Below, in pieces: positions 41,734 through 50,781 of a stretch of 64,000 nucleotides of DNA (the first letter of the stretch is position 1; each line of letters starts with the position of its first letter). The DNA comes from Kitasatospora azatica KCTC 9699. GTDB lineage: Bacteria; Actinomycetota; Actinomycetes; Streptomycetales; Streptomycetaceae. The stretch covers positions 868,001 through 932,000 of the forward strand of contig NZ_JQMO01000002.1 in assembly GCF_000744785.1 (NCBI RefSeq), given 5' to 3'. The translations under genes and the position numbers were made by a program. The notes beneath the pieces are model-generated. The model saw only the letters and a list, made by a program, of their open reading frames with translations, was not told the origin of the DNA and ran no database searches.

Positions 41734-43728
41734 TCAGGACGTGGGCGGGGTGCTGAAGGGCGCGGCCCAGGTCTGGTTGGTCTGGACGGCGTTCGGCGCG
41801 GCGCCGCAGCTGTAGAGGCCGACCGGAGTTCCTGGTGCGGTGGTGGTGCCGCTGTAGACGTCCAGGCACTGGCTGGTGCCGGCCAGCTTCAGGTTGCCGT
41901 CCCGGGTGTAGGTCCAGGTCTGCCGGCCGGGCGCGGAGCCGCAGGCTGCGACGCCGACCCACTGGCCGGACTGGCCGTTGACCGCTCCGGTGCTGGTGCC
42001 GCTCTGCGCGGTCAGGCAGAGGTTCGAGGTGCCGTTCTGGAGGAGCTGGACGGAGCCGTCGGCGTTGCGCTGCCACTGCTGGTTCGAGTTGCCGGTGCAG
42101 GTGTAGACGTCGACCGGGTTGTTGGTGCCGGTGCCGGAACGGTAGTTGTCCAGGCAGAGCGAGGCCTTGCCCCAGCCGTCGCGGGAGGCGGTGATCTGGC
42201 CGCGCGGGGTGACGGTGCCGCAGCCGTTCTGCGGGGTGATCTTCAGCATCGCGTTGTCGTGCGAGCCGATGGCCAGCGGCACCGAGCCGGTGGAGCTGCT
42301 GGTGCTGTGCGCCCACAGGTCGCGCACGTCATAGCCGCAGCCGCCGGTGCTGAAGCCGAGGGCCGACAGCGAGAGCGTGTAACTGGCACTGGAGGCGCCC
42401 TTGTTGAGCACGACGACGGATCGGCTGCCGTCGGCCAGCGGCTTGACCACCACGTCGATGCCGCTGCTCGCGGCCGGCGTGCCGTCGCTGTTGGCACCGC
42501 CGCCGGTCAGCCGGTAGCCGCCGGCGCCCAGCGGGTCCTGGTCGACCGCGATGACCTCGGAGTTGCCGAGGATCGCCACCGAGGCGTTCAGGTGCGCGGC
42601 CTCGCTCGGGTGCGCGGCGATGTAGGAGGGCTCGAACTTGCGGGCGTCGGTGGAGATCACCAGCGGCGCGGCCAGCGAGGAGAAGAGCGCCAGCTGGCTG
42701 CGCTCCTCGGCGGTGGTCATGCCGTTGTCGCCGATCAGCAGCATGTCGGCGTCGTTCCAGTTGCCGGGACCCTGGTAGCGGCTGAGCTCGAGGGAGTTGT
42801 CGAAGCTCTGGTAGGCACCGAAGTTGTAGCCGCCGCTGGGCAGCGGCTGGTTCCACGGGTCCTTGCCGTCACCGTAGTTCCAGATGTCCGGACCCACCCG
42901 CCACAGCTGGCCGAGCGAACGGACCCAGTTCATCGCGGCGAACTTGGTCGAGCCGTTCCCGTAGGCGGCTGGCGCGGAGATGTTGAACATCACGTTCGGC
43001 GTCGGCGTGCCCGCGTTGTTGGCGTTGCTGACCGCCGTGTTCAGGTCGCCCGACATCCGCGCGTCCAGCGTCTGCATCGGCTCCTGCTGCCCGCAGTTGT
43101 CGTACTTGAGCTCGTCGACGCCCCAGTAGACGAAGGAGTTGGCGTCGTTCTGCTCGTAGTGCTCGCTGCCGTTGGGCAGGTTGGGCGCGGTCGGCGCGTC
43201 GGTGCTGCAGGTGTGCGTGCCAGAGGTCTCGTAGATGCCGAACTTGGCGCCCAGGCTGTGCAGGTAGTCGCCGTAGGCGGTCAACTCGTAGTCGAAGCCG
43301 GGCTGCCTGGTGGCGTCGCGGACGTCGGTGGCGCCGCCCCAGTTGAGCCCACCGTGCAGGTAGCCGGAGCTGTTGCGGTACATCCAGCAGTCGTCGACCG
43401 TGATGCTCTTGTAGCCGGCGTTGATCAGACCGGAGTCCGCCAGGCCCTTGGCGTTGTCCTCCATGTACTGCTGGAACGAGTAGTTGAGCCGGTTGGAGCC
43501 GTCCAGCGGCGCCTGCGGCGTGCAGGTGGCGCGCGACCAGTTGTTGAAGCCCATCGGCGGGACCGGCGCGACCGGGGAACCCGGCGTCGCGGCGGAGGAG
43601 AAGTTCGCCGCCGACTGGCTGACGCCGTCGTTGGCGGTCGCGGTGCCGGTGCCGAGCAGGCAGCCGGCCGGGATCAGTGCCACCGTCAGGGCGGCGAGCA
43701 GCGGCCTGCGGAGCGTTCGGATTGCCAC
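41734..43728 (-). CDS. Secreted GH27 alpha-galactosidase with ricin-type lectin domain
   Basis: 664 residues. Sec signal (MAIRTLRRPLLAALTVALIP...), cleaved near ATA-N. GH27 barrel from PPMGFNNWSR: substrate motif ITVDDCWM, nucleophile Asp210 in ELKYDNC and acid/base block WNDADML (324-330). A short beta domain follows and residues about 525-660 form a ricin B-type beta-trefoil with repeated Q-x-W patterns (NSNQQWQRN, GRQTWTYT). Removes alpha-galactosyl units from galactosides or galactomannan outside the cell; the trefoil probably binds the polymer. Confidence 0.93.
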   Translation of the reverse strand: MAIRTLRRPLLAALTVALIPAGCLLGTGTATANDGVSQSAANFSSAATPGSPVAPVPPMGFNNWSRATCTPQAPLDGSNRLNYSFQQYMEDNAKGLADSGLINAGYKSITVDDCWMYRNSSGYLHGGLNWGGATDVRDATRQPGFDYELTAYGDYLHSLGAKFGIYETSGTHTCSTDAPTAPNLPNGSEHYEQNDANSFVYWGVDELKYDNCGQQEPMQTLDARMSGDLNTAVSNANNAGTPTPNVMFNISAPAAYGNGSTKFAAMNWVRSLGQLWRVGPDIWNYGDGKDPWNQPLPSGGYNFGAYQSFDNSLELSRYQGPGNWNDADMLLIGDNGMTTAEERSQLALFSSLAAPLVISTDARKFEPSYIAAHPSEAAHLNASVAILGNSEVIAVDQDPLGAGGYRLTGGGANSDGTPAASSGIDVVVKPLADGSRSVVVLNKGASSASYTLSLSALGFSTGGCGYDVRDLWAHSTSSSTGSVPLAIGSHDNAMLKITPQNGCGTVTPRGQITASRDGWGKASLCLDNYRSGTGTNNPVDVYTCTGNSNQQWQRNADGSVQLLQNGTSNLCLTAQSGTSTGAVNGQSGQWVGVAACGSAPGRQTWTYTRDGNLKLAGTSQCLDVYSGTTTAPGTPVGLYSCGAAPNAVQTNQTWAAPFSTPPTS

Positions 43729-44138
43729 GGGGGTTGGCTCCTTGGGTGAGGGTGGTTGCCGAGCGGCACTGCCGGGCCGCGGTCGGGCAGGCTCGCCCGG
43801 GCCATCGGCACGTGGGGTTGCCGAACAGTCCTGTCATGGACAGCTGAGACCTGGCGAGTGGATGACATAATCTGCGCAATAGTGCGCCGGAGTCAACAGG
43901 AACGCGCAGTTGCTTGCAGAAGATCGCATCGAAACGGACTCCCGGCGCGGCTCACGAGGCGGACCCCCGGCGCGGCCCGGGTGCGGCCTGGGTGCGGCCC
44001 GGGTGTGCCCTCATCAAATCCTCAGCTTCGGTCGGGAATCATGCACGGAGGTCGTGGCGGGAGCGAAGCGGGCGAGACCTGGACAGTGCCACCCGCACCG
44101 CCCGCACCCCCGCAGCCGCACCACTGGAGGCCTTCCGC
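43729..44138. promoter_or_regulatory. Divergent promoter region between alpha-galactosidase and kinase
   Basis: 410 bases with no gene. The inverted repeat GCGCA-ATAG-TGCGC (43874-43887) and the nearby ACGCGCAG could be sites for the DeoR regulator. A GC-rich stretch of imperfect GGGTGCGGCC repeats lies around 43978-44008. Confidence 0.4.
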
Positions 44139-45830
44139 ATGCCCGTCGACGTGTCCCCGGACCCCGTGGTCCCGCCGCCGGCCTTCCAACCGCTCCTGCC
44201 GGACGAGCCGCGCGAGGTCGGCGGATACCGGCTGCACGCCCGGTTGGGATCGGGCGGCATGGGGCGGGTCTACCTGTCGTACACGCCCGGCGGCCGGCCG
44301 GTGGCGCTCAAGACGCTGCGGCCGGAGTTCGCCCAGGACCCGGAGTTCCGCTGGCGCTTCGCCCAGGAGGTCGCCAACGCCCGCCTGGTCCACGGCCTGT
44401 ACACCGCCCAGGTGATCGACGCCGGCGTGGACGCCGAGGTGCCCTGGCTGGTCACCGCGTACATTCCCGGCCCCTCGCTGCGGCAGGTGGTGCGCGAGCA
44501 CGGCGTCCTGCCGGTGCGCAGCACACTGCTGCTGACGGGCGGGATCGCGGAGGCCCTGCAGTCGATCCACGGCGCCGGGGTGGTGCACCGGGATCTCAAG
44601 CCCGCCAACGTGCTGGTCGCGGCCGACGGCCCGCGCGTGATCGACTTCGGCATCGCCCGCGCGGCCGACGCCATCGCGGTGACCAGCACCGGAATCCGGA
44701 TCGGCTCCCCCGCGTTCATGGCGCCCGAGCAGGCGCTCGGCCGCCCGGCCACAGCTGCGGCCGACGTCTTCGCGCTGGGTGCGCTGGCAGCCTACGCGGC
44801 GGGCGGCGCACCGCCGTTCGGCGTCGGCCCGGAGGCCGCGGTGCTCTACCGGGTGGTGAACGAGCAGCCGGATCTCGGCCGGGTCCCGAGCGAGCTGCAC
44901 GCGCTGCTGCTGCGCTGCCTGGCCAGGCGGCCCGAGGACCGTCCGACCCCCGCCGAGATCATCGAGGCCACCCGCAACCACCCGGCGGTGAACGGCCAAC
45001 TGCGCTTCGCGGACGACTGGCTGCCCACCCGGGTCTCCGCCGACCTCACCCGCTGCTCCGACCTGCCGCAGCCCTCGCCCACCGCGATCCTGCTGACCGA
45101 GGCGCCGACTGCTCTGCTGCCGGCCCCGTCGCCCACGCTCGCCGCTCCGGTGGTCGCCCCTCCGGCAGCCGCTGCTCCGGCGGTCCCCGCTCCGGCAGTG
45201 GCTGCTCCGGCAGTCCCGGCGGAGGTCAAGTCGCAGCGCAATGGGGCGTCCTGGAAGCCGGTGCTGCTGGCGGCGCTGGTGCTGACCGTCGGCGGCACGG
45301 TCGGCGGCCTCCTGCTGGTCGACAAGCTCGACCAGATCCTCGCGGCCACCGAACCGGCCGGCGGCAACCCGACGCCCAGTGACACCGCCCCGGACGCGAC
45401 GGCGTCACCGACCGACGCCCGGACGCCGGCCGACTCGGCGGGCCCGGACGCCCCGCCCGCCTACACCGCGGCGTACACCGACGCGGTCCTGACCGCCCCT
45501 GACGACTCGTACGACTTCGACATCAAGACCGGCCGAGTGGTCGCCGCGGAGTCCACCCCGTGGTCCATCGGGCACAACAGCACCGAGTTCCTGATCCCAT
45601 TCGGAAGCAACGCCGCCCTCGCCCCCAACGGTCGGCCGACCCCGGCCGAGTGCTCGACGGCCGTCGACCAACACGCGGCGACGGCAGTCGACTTCGCCGA
45701 TCTGCCCGCCGGCGGAGCGTTCTGCGTGCGCTCACGAAGCACCCAGGACCTCGCGATCGTGCGGGTGATCGGCGTGACCGACAACGGCCCGGTGAAGGTC
45801 TCGATGGACTACTACCGCAGCGGTAGCTGA
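44139..45830 (+). CDS. Receptor-type Ser/Thr protein kinase
   Basis: 563 residues from ATG 44139 (GGAGG eight bases upstream); the open frame back to 43914 is rejected. Kinase domain 28-290: GSGGMGRVY P-loop, Lys58 in VALKTL, catalytic HRDLKPAN (Asp152), DFG 169-171, APE motif MAPEQ. A Pro/Ala-rich juxtamembrane linker follows, then one membrane helix (WKPVLLAALVLTVGGTVGGLLLV) and an extracellular domain of about 145 residues with no PASTA repeats. Senses an unknown external cue. No substrate gene adjacent. Confidence 0.92.
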   Translation: MPVDVSPDPVVPPPAFQPLLPDEPREVGGYRLHARLGSGGMGRVYLSYTPGGRPVALKTLRPEFAQDPEFRWRFAQEVANARLVHGLYTAQVIDAGVDAEVPWLVTAYIPGPSLRQVVREHGVLPVRSTLLLTGGIAEALQSIHGAGVVHRDLKPANVLVAADGPRVIDFGIARAADAIAVTSTGIRIGSPAFMAPEQALGRPATAAADVFALGALAAYAAGGAPPFGVGPEAAVLYRVVNEQPDLGRVPSELHALLLRCLARRPEDRPTPAEIIEATRNHPAVNGQLRFADDWLPTRVSADLTRCSDLPQPSPTAILLTEAPTALLPAPSPTLAAPVVAPPAAAAPAVPAPAVAAPAVPAEVKSQRNGASWKPVLLAALVLTVGGTVGGLLLVDKLDQILAATEPAGGNPTPSDTAPDATASPTDARTPADSAGPDAPPAYTAAYTDAVLTAPDDSYDFDIKTGRVVAAESTPWSIGHNSTEFLIPFGSNAALAPNGRPTPAECSTAVDQHAATAVDFADLPAGGAFCVRSRSTQDLAIVRVIGVTDNGPVKVSMDYYRSGS

Positions 45831-45852
45831 CCGCTCCTGGTGCACCTTCGGA

Positions 45853-46050
45853 TCAGCAACTCGCGCCCGGCCGGACCGGCTTGAGCGCGACCAGGTAGCC
45901 GTCGACCGCGTCGGTGACGCAGCTGTTGCTGCGCCCGTAGGCGGTGTGGCCGAGGTCGTTGTAGGTGAGCAGCATGCCGCCGGGCAGCTGGGCGACGAGG
46001 CTCTGCGCGTCCTGGTACGGGGTCGCCGCGTCGCCGGTGGTGCCCACGAC
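45853..46050 (-). pseudogene. Alpha/beta hydrolase (TAP-type) C-terminal fragment
   Basis: About 65 codons reading VVGTTGDAATPYQDAQSLVA ... GGMLLTYNDLGHTAYGRSNSCV, the C-terminal domain of secreted tripeptidyl aminopeptidase-like hydrolases, which holds the catalytic Asp (GDAATP) and His (GHTAYGR). The rest of the gene, including the nucleophile Ser, is gone. Its 5' end abuts the histidine kinase fragment. Confidence 0.85.
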
Positions 46051-46622
46051 CTGCGCACACCGGCCGCCTCGCTCCAACTGCTCGCCGAAACCGGCCTGCG
46101 TGGCGAGGCCGGCACCACCGAGGTCCTGCAACGCACCCTGCGCCTGGCCACCCGGATGGGAGAACTGGTCGACGGCCTGCTCACCCGCGCGCGACTGATG
46201 GCCGGAGCGGTCCCGCTCGCCCTCGAACCGCTGCGGCTCGACCAACTCTCGTCGAGGCCGTGGTCGGCGACACCTCTGCCGACCAGCACCGGGTGAGCCT
46301 GCGGACCGAGCCGGCGGTCGTCGTCGTCGACCCCGAACTACTGCGCCGGGCCGTCGCCAACCTCCTGCACAACGCGCTCACCCACGGCCACCACCCGGGC
46401 CAACCCGCCGAGGTCGAGATCACCGTGACCGCCGACGGCACGGTCACCATCGACGACGCCGGCCCCGGCGTACCACCCGAGCAGGCCAAGTCACTCTTCG
46501 AACGCTTCCGCAGCGGCGCAGGCTCCACCGGCCTCGGCCTCTCCATCGCCGCCTGGGTCGCCCACGCCCACAACGGCTCCCTCACCCTCACCACCAGCCC
46601 CCGCACAGGCGCCCGCTTCCGA
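46044..46622 (+). pseudogene. Sensor histidine kinase fragment with frameshift
   Basis: Starts abruptly in the H-box (AHDLRTPAASLQLLAETGLRGEAG), continues ATRMGELVDGLLTRARL, then a TC duplication (CAACTCTCGTCGAG where CAACTCGTCGAG is expected, about 46246-46254) shifts frame. The HATPase part follows in the new frame: ELLRRAVANLLHNALTHG (N-box), IDDAGPGVPPEQAKSLFERF (G1) and GSTGLGLSIAAWVAHAHNG (G2). Both ends are truncated. Not functional. Confidence 0.88.
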
Positions 46623-46881
46623 ACTGCTCGTCAGGGATGAGGAAGGCGTGGTGCTGTGACTGGATTGGCTCGTTCCTCTTCTCGTAGTAGTCGAGCGTCA
46701 CGCCGTTGCCGAGGTCGACAGGCAGGAACGGCCCGAACGGAGTGCCGACCTTCAAGCCCAGGACTACTGCTAGGAACTCGGCAGACAGGTGCCGGTCGCT
46801 TGCGTAGACAGCCGTGTGGTTGAGCTGGACGACGGCCGTTCGCGGCTCGGCTTCATGCGGGTACTGCTGGTCATTGGACAT
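46618..46881 (-). pseudogene. VOC-family protein, 3'-truncated
   Basis: Begins MSNDQQYPHEAEPRTAVVQL, with the glyoxalase/VOC start VQLNHTAVYASDRHLSAEFLAVVLGLKVG, GNGVTLDYYE and HHAFLIPDEQF; homology then ends at the kinase fragment. About 88 of the usual 130 residues remain, so the second half of the fold and its metal ligand are missing. Confidence 0.8.
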
Positions 46882-47277
46882 CAGTGGTGTATCTCCGGTC
46901 TTGGGATCCGCTGGAACGAGGCGCCGGATGCGGGCGCCGGGAGCTAAGACTCGAAGAAGGGGGCGGGCCTCTTGCCCGCCTCGGGCTCACGCCGAGGCCG
47001 GGAACCTCACTCGTGCGTGGCCCATGGCCGACCCGGCAGTCACCCGACCGACCTTAGCGATCACCACCGGCGGGGACAACATCTTTCATCGGCCACGCTT
47101 CGGCCACAGTCCGGGCCGCCGGTCGAATCTGGCCCGGCGTCGTCACGAGTGACCGCAGACCGCGAGGGCGGCGGCGAGGGCCCAAGCTTGACGCATCCGC
47201 CCTCGCCACAGCGGACCGGAGCTGGGTGCCAGGGTTCAGGCGCTCCACATTCCTGACCGGTTCCCGGAGCGGCGGGG
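46882..47277. other. Intergenic region, no gene supported
   Basis: About 400 bases between the VOC fragment and the second sugar-transport operon. Open frames are short and carry no recognisable motif; given the decay to the left this may be further eroded gene sequence. Confidence 0.45.
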
Positions 47278-47323
47278 CCGGGTGGACTCGTCCCGAGGGG
47301 TGGCGAGGATCGGGTCCACCCGG
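47278..47323 (-). terminator. Possible terminator of second sugar ABC operon
   Basis: CCGGGTGGAC (47278-47287) and GTCCACCCGG (47314-47323) pair perfectly across a 26-base loop, 15 bases past the binding-protein stop. Confidence 0.6.
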
Positions 47324-47337
47324 AGGGTGTGGGTCGG

Positions 47338-48336
47338 TCAGCAGCCGGACTTGTAGAAGTACTTGCTGACTTGGGGGTCGTCCATGTTGTCCTTGGTGAT
47401 GGCAACCATGGTGGTGCCGATCTGCTTTTCGGCGGGCTTGCCGTCGAAGGCGGCGGCGAGTTGGTCGACGGCTTGGGTGCCGATGGCGCCGGGGTCCTGG
47501 GCGACCAGTACCTGCACGGTGCCGGCCTTGAGGGCGGTGATCTCGTCGGGTTCGGCGTCGAAGGCGGCGACCTTGACCGCGCCCTGCTTGCCGGCCTGCT
47601 GGAGGCCGGTGGCGATGCCCTGGCCGGTGTTGGTGTTGCCGGCGAAGACGCCGCCGAGGTCGGGGTGGGCGGCCAGGGTGGACTGGATCTGTGAGGCGGC
47701 GGTGGCGGGCAGGTCGTTGTCGTAGAGGGTCGGCAGGACGGTGATGCCGGGGTGGTTGGCCATCTCCGCGGTGAAGCCCTTGATCCGGGCGTCGGTGGTC
47801 GAGACGCCGGGCTTGACGCTGATCACGATGGCCGAGCCCTTCTCGCCCATCTGCTGGGCGAGCGCCTTGGCCGCGACCTTGCCGCCCTCCTCGTTGTCGG
47901 AGGAGATCCGGGTGATGCCGATCGAGGTGTCGGTGACCGAGGTGTCGACGAGGGCGACCTTGGTGCCGGAGGACTGGATCTGCTTGAGGGAGGGGGTGAG
48001 TGCGCTGGTGTCGACCGGGGAGACCATCAGGCCGTCGGGCCTGGCCGCGGCGACGGAGTCGATCAGCGGGCGCTGGACCGACACGTCCCACTGCGCGGAG
48101 CCGTCGGCGGTGAAGTCCAGCCCCTTGGCCTTGGCCTCGGCCTGCGCGGCGCAGGTCATGGTGATGTAGAAGGGGTCGCTCTTCACGCCGGTGATCAGCG
48201 TGACCTTCTTGTGGGCGCCGCCGGCGGTGCCGGATGTGCCACCGGAGCCGGACGAGCTGCAGGCGGCGGTGGTGGCCAGGGCCAGGGCGGCGCCGGCGGC
48301 CACGAGCAGCGCGCGCTTTCTACGGAGACTCGACAT
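47338..48336 (-). CDS. Sugar ABC transporter substrate-binding lipoprotein (second system)
   Basis: 332 residues. Lipoprotein leader with lipobox TTAAC (LALATTAACSSSGSGG), then a type 1 periplasmic-binding fold: VTLITGVKSDPFYITMTCAA, DGLMVSPVDTSALTPSLKQI, ITRISSDNEEGGKVAAKAL, VKVAAFDAEPDEITALKAG. Pairs with the CUT2 permease/ATPase upstream. Substrate unknown; no catabolic gene lies next to it. Last gene of the operon, separated from the permease by a 270-base repeat-rich spacer. Confidence 0.9.
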   Translation of the reverse strand: MSSLRRKRALLVAAGAALALATTAACSSSGSGGTSGTAGGAHKKVTLITGVKSDPFYITMTCAAQAEAKAKGLDFTADGSAQWDVSVQRPLIDSVAAARPDGLMVSPVDTSALTPSLKQIQSSGTKVALVDTSVTDTSIGITRISSDNEEGGKVAAKALAQQMGEKGSAIVISVKPGVSTTDARIKGFTAEMANHPGITVLPTLYDNDLPATAASQIQSTLAAHPDLGGVFAGNTNTGQGIATGLQQAGKQGAVKVAAFDAEPDEITALKAGTVQVLVAQDPGAIGTQAVDQLAAAFDGKPAEKQIGTTMVAITKDNMDDPQVSKYFYKSGC

Positions 48337-48380
48337 GACGGTGTCCTCCTTCGTCGTGCGCCGCGTGGCGCCGTGTGGTC

Positions 48381-48578
48381 CTCCCGCCCTGACTGCGGGA
48401 GCGGTCTCACCAGGGGGTTGGCGAGTTGGTCCGAAGAGCCGGTGAGTCGGTCCGGGGAATCGGTGAGTTGGCCCGGAGAGCCGGTGAGTTGGTCTGCAGA
48501 GCCTGCGAGTCGGTCCGGGAAACCGGTGAGTTGGCCCGGGGAACCGGTGAGTTGGTCCGCAGAGCTGGCGAGTTGTCC
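48381..48578. repeat. Seven-copy 21-bp tandem array plus hairpin between permease and binding-protein genes
   Basis: Degenerate unit GTGAGTTGGYCCGGAGAGCCG with period 21: seven copies at 48421-48567 and a partial eighth to 48578. Next to it CTCCCGC (48381-48387) and GCGGGAG (48395-48401) form a hairpin. No ribosome site supports translation of the array. Confidence 0.85.
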
Positions 48579-48606
48579 TAGAGAGCTGCCGGCCGGCGGC
48601 CGGCGC

Positions 48607-49656
48607 TCAGGCCCGCTCGCGGGTCTTGCGCCGCACCTGGTCGATGTAGACGGCGGCGACCAGCACCACGCCGACGGCCACGTCCTGCCAGTACTGCTGG
48701 ACTCCGATGACGATCAGACCGGTCGTCAGAACCGCGGGGATGAACACGCCGATCACGGTGCCGAGCACCGAGCCGCGGCCGCCGAACAGGCTGGTGCCGC
48801 CCAGCACCACGGCGGTGATCACCTTGAGGTTGTCGGTGGAGTGGCCGGCGATCGAGGTGGTGCCGTACGAGGCGAGCCACATCACCGCGCCCAGCCCGGC
48901 CAGCAGCCCCATCAGCCCGTACACCTTCACCAGGTGCCGGCCGACGTTGATGCCCGCGCGCTGGGCGGCGGCCTGGTTGGAGCCGATCGCCAGGGTGTAG
49001 TTGCCGAACCGCGTGCCGCCCAGCACCAGGCCGAACACGACGGTCACCACGGCGGCGAGGACCACCAGCCACGGGACGCCCAGCAACTTCCCGTAGCCCA
49101 GGGTGTTCTGCAGGTTGGCGGCGGCGGCACCGGCCGGATCCTGCCCGCCGGTGGCGAGTTCGGCCAGACCGAGGGCCGTGCCCAGCCCGCCGAGCGTCAC
49201 GATCAACGGGGGTACTTTTCCGGTCGCGACCAGCGCGCCCTGCAGCGCGCCCCACGCCGCGCCGAGAGCGAGGGCGATCAGCACGCAGATCGCCACGGTC
49301 GTCCAGCCCGCGTCGGGCCCGCCGTGGTGGATGTTGTACTCGCCGGCAGCGACGGCGGCCAGGACGACGACCGAGCCGATCGACAGGTCGATGCCCGCGG
49401 TGATGATCACGTAGGTCATTCCGACGCCGAGCACCAGGTAGATGGCGGCGTTGACGGCGATCTGGGTGAGGTCGTAGGCGGTGAAGAACTTGCCGGGTGC
49501 GGCGATGGTGAAGAAGGCGACCAGCGCCGCGAGGATCACGAAGGTCCACAGTTCGCTGATGCCCGCGATGCGGCTCAGCGCCTGCGGCACACCGCCGGAG
49601 CGGACGGAGTCCCCCGCTTCGGGCGTCTGCCGGCTGTCCCGGGTCGTGGCGGTCAT
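48607..49656 (-). CDS. Sugar ABC transporter permease (second system, CUT2)
   Basis: 349 residues with about ten membrane segments. CUT2 landmarks: TAGIDLSIGSVVVLAAVAAG and GGTSLFGGRGSVLGTVIGVF. ATGA overlap with the ATPase gene upstream. The insertion LATGGQDPAGAAAANLQNTLG lengthens an external loop. Partner of the binding protein downstream. Confidence 0.92.
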   Translation of the reverse strand: MTATTRDSRQTPEAGDSVRSGGVPQALSRIAGISELWTFVILAALVAFFTIAAPGKFFTAYDLTQIAVNAAIYLVLGVGMTYVIITAGIDLSIGSVVVLAAVAAGEYNIHHGGPDAGWTTVAICVLIALALGAAWGALQGALVATGKVPPLIVTLGGLGTALGLAELATGGQDPAGAAAANLQNTLGYGKLLGVPWLVVLAAVVTVVFGLVLGGTRFGNYTLAIGSNQAAAQRAGINVGRHLVKVYGLMGLLAGLGAVMWLASYGTTSIAGHSTDNLKVITAVVLGGTSLFGGRGSVLGTVIGVFIPAVLTTGLIVIGVQQYWQDVAVGVVLVAAVYIDQVRRKTRERA

Positions 49657-50474
49657 CGTTCCTCCTCCGAAGGCCGTTCCGCGGTGGAGTCCGGGCCTGC
49701 GTCCTGCTGGGCGAGATGGTCGAGCGAGCCGGTCATGGCGCCGACCAGTTCCTCGATGGTCGTGTCGGCCGCGTCGAAGTGGGCGACCCGCTTGCCCAGC
49801 CGCAGCACCTCCACCCGGTCGGCCACCGACAGCACCTCGGGCATGTTGTGACTGATCAGCACCACGCAGATCCCCCGGTCCGCGACCCGGCGGACCGTCT
49901 CCAGGACGCGGGCGCGCTGCACCACGCCCAGGGCGGCGGTCGGCTCGTCCATGAAGATGACCCGGTTGGCGAAGGCGACCGCCCTCGCCACCGCCACGGA
50001 CTGGCGCTGCCCGCCCGACAGTGTCGCCACGGGTGCCGTCAAGTCCTTCAGTGTGATGCCCAGTTCGGCAAAGGCCTTGACCGCCTCGCGCCGCATCGCG
50101 GGCCGGTCGAGGACGCCCAGGCGCCCGAGCAGGCCGCCGCGCAGGAGCTCCCGGCCCAGGTACAGATTGCTCGGCGCGTCCAGATCCGGTGCCATCGACA
50201 GGTCCTGATAGACCGTCTCCACGCCCCGGCGCTGCGCGTCCTGCGGTCCGGCGAACCGTACCGGCACTCCGTCGAGGCGGACCTCGCCGCCGTCCGGGGC
50301 GATCACCCCCGACAGGACGTTGACCAGCGTGGACTTGCCGGCGCCGTTGTCGCCGATCAGAGCGACCACCTCACCGGCGTGGGCGGTGAAGTCGGCGCCC
50401 TGGAGCGCCTGCACGTGGCCGAAGCGTTTCAGCACGCCGTACGCCGCCAGCAGCGGCTCCCTCGCAGAGGCCAT
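49653..50474 (-). CDS. Sugar ABC transporter ATPase (second system)
   Basis: 273 residues from ATG 50474 with GGGAGGG upstream. Walker A GDNGAGKST, signature LSGGQRQS, Walker B VIFMDEPT, H-loop ISHNMP. Single ABC domain, as in the fructan-locus ATPase, to which it is clearly related. First gene of the operon. The C-terminal 25 residues (HLAQQDAGPDSTAERPSEEER) are a charged tail. A near-match to the LacI operator lies in its leader. Confidence 0.92.
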   Translation of the reverse strand: MASAREPLLAAYGVLKRFGHVQALQGADFTAHAGEVVALIGDNGAGKSTLVNVLSGVIAPDGGEVRLDGVPVRFAGPQDAQRRGVETVYQDLSMAPDLDAPSNLYLGRELLRGGLLGRLGVLDRPAMRREAVKAFAELGITLKDLTAPVATLSGGQRQSVAVARAVAFANRVIFMDEPTAALGVVQRARVLETVRRVADRGICVVLISHNMPEVLSVADRVEVLRLGKRVAHFDAADTTIEELVGAMTGSLDHLAQQDAGPDSTAERPSEEER

Positions 50475-50492
50475 GTCACGCCCTCCCGGTTT

Positions 50493-50504
50493 GGGAACGT
50501 TATC
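50493..50504. promoter_or_regulatory. Imperfect LacI operator in ATPase leader
   Basis: GGGAACGTTATC differs at two of 12 positions from the perfect GGTAACGTTACC palindromes 200 bases away, and lies 19 bases before the ATPase start. Confidence 0.6.
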
Positions 50505-50701
50505 AGCGGGCTTGATTGTGAGTTCGCCCTGAGGGGCTGTCAAGGGAAAGAACCGGCTGGTTCGCAGCTTTCCCGAAACACCGTGGAAACGGTTAAACAC
50601 ACGATCTCGCACCCTATTTGGCGGCAGGTACGCGTAATGCGGCCATCGACGCCGAGTCCGGCCTGCGCTACCCTCCGCAGCGGCAACACTCCGCAGTGAA
50701 A

Positions 50702-50741
50702 CCGGTAACGTTACCGGCAAAAGCGCCGTGGTAACGTTACC
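50702..50741. promoter_or_regulatory. Two perfect LacI operators, GGTAACGTTACC
   Basis: CCGGTAACGTTACCGG (50702-50717, a 16-base palindrome) and GGTAACGTTACC (50730-50741), centres 26 bases apart, directly upstream of the LacI gene. CG-centred palindromes of this form are classical targets of LacI-family repressors; autorepression and control of the divergent ABC operon are likely. Confidence 0.88.
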
Positions 50742-50781
50742 GAGCCGAGATCGAATCGAAAGCAGGGAAGAGGTTGGAGAC

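Noticed and set aside
41575..43749. 724-codon plus-strand open frame
   Set aside because: Antisense of the alpha-galactosidase gene; no domain.
46882..47337. Small genes in the spacer after the graveyard
   Set aside because: Open frames lack ribosome sites and motifs; not reported as genes.
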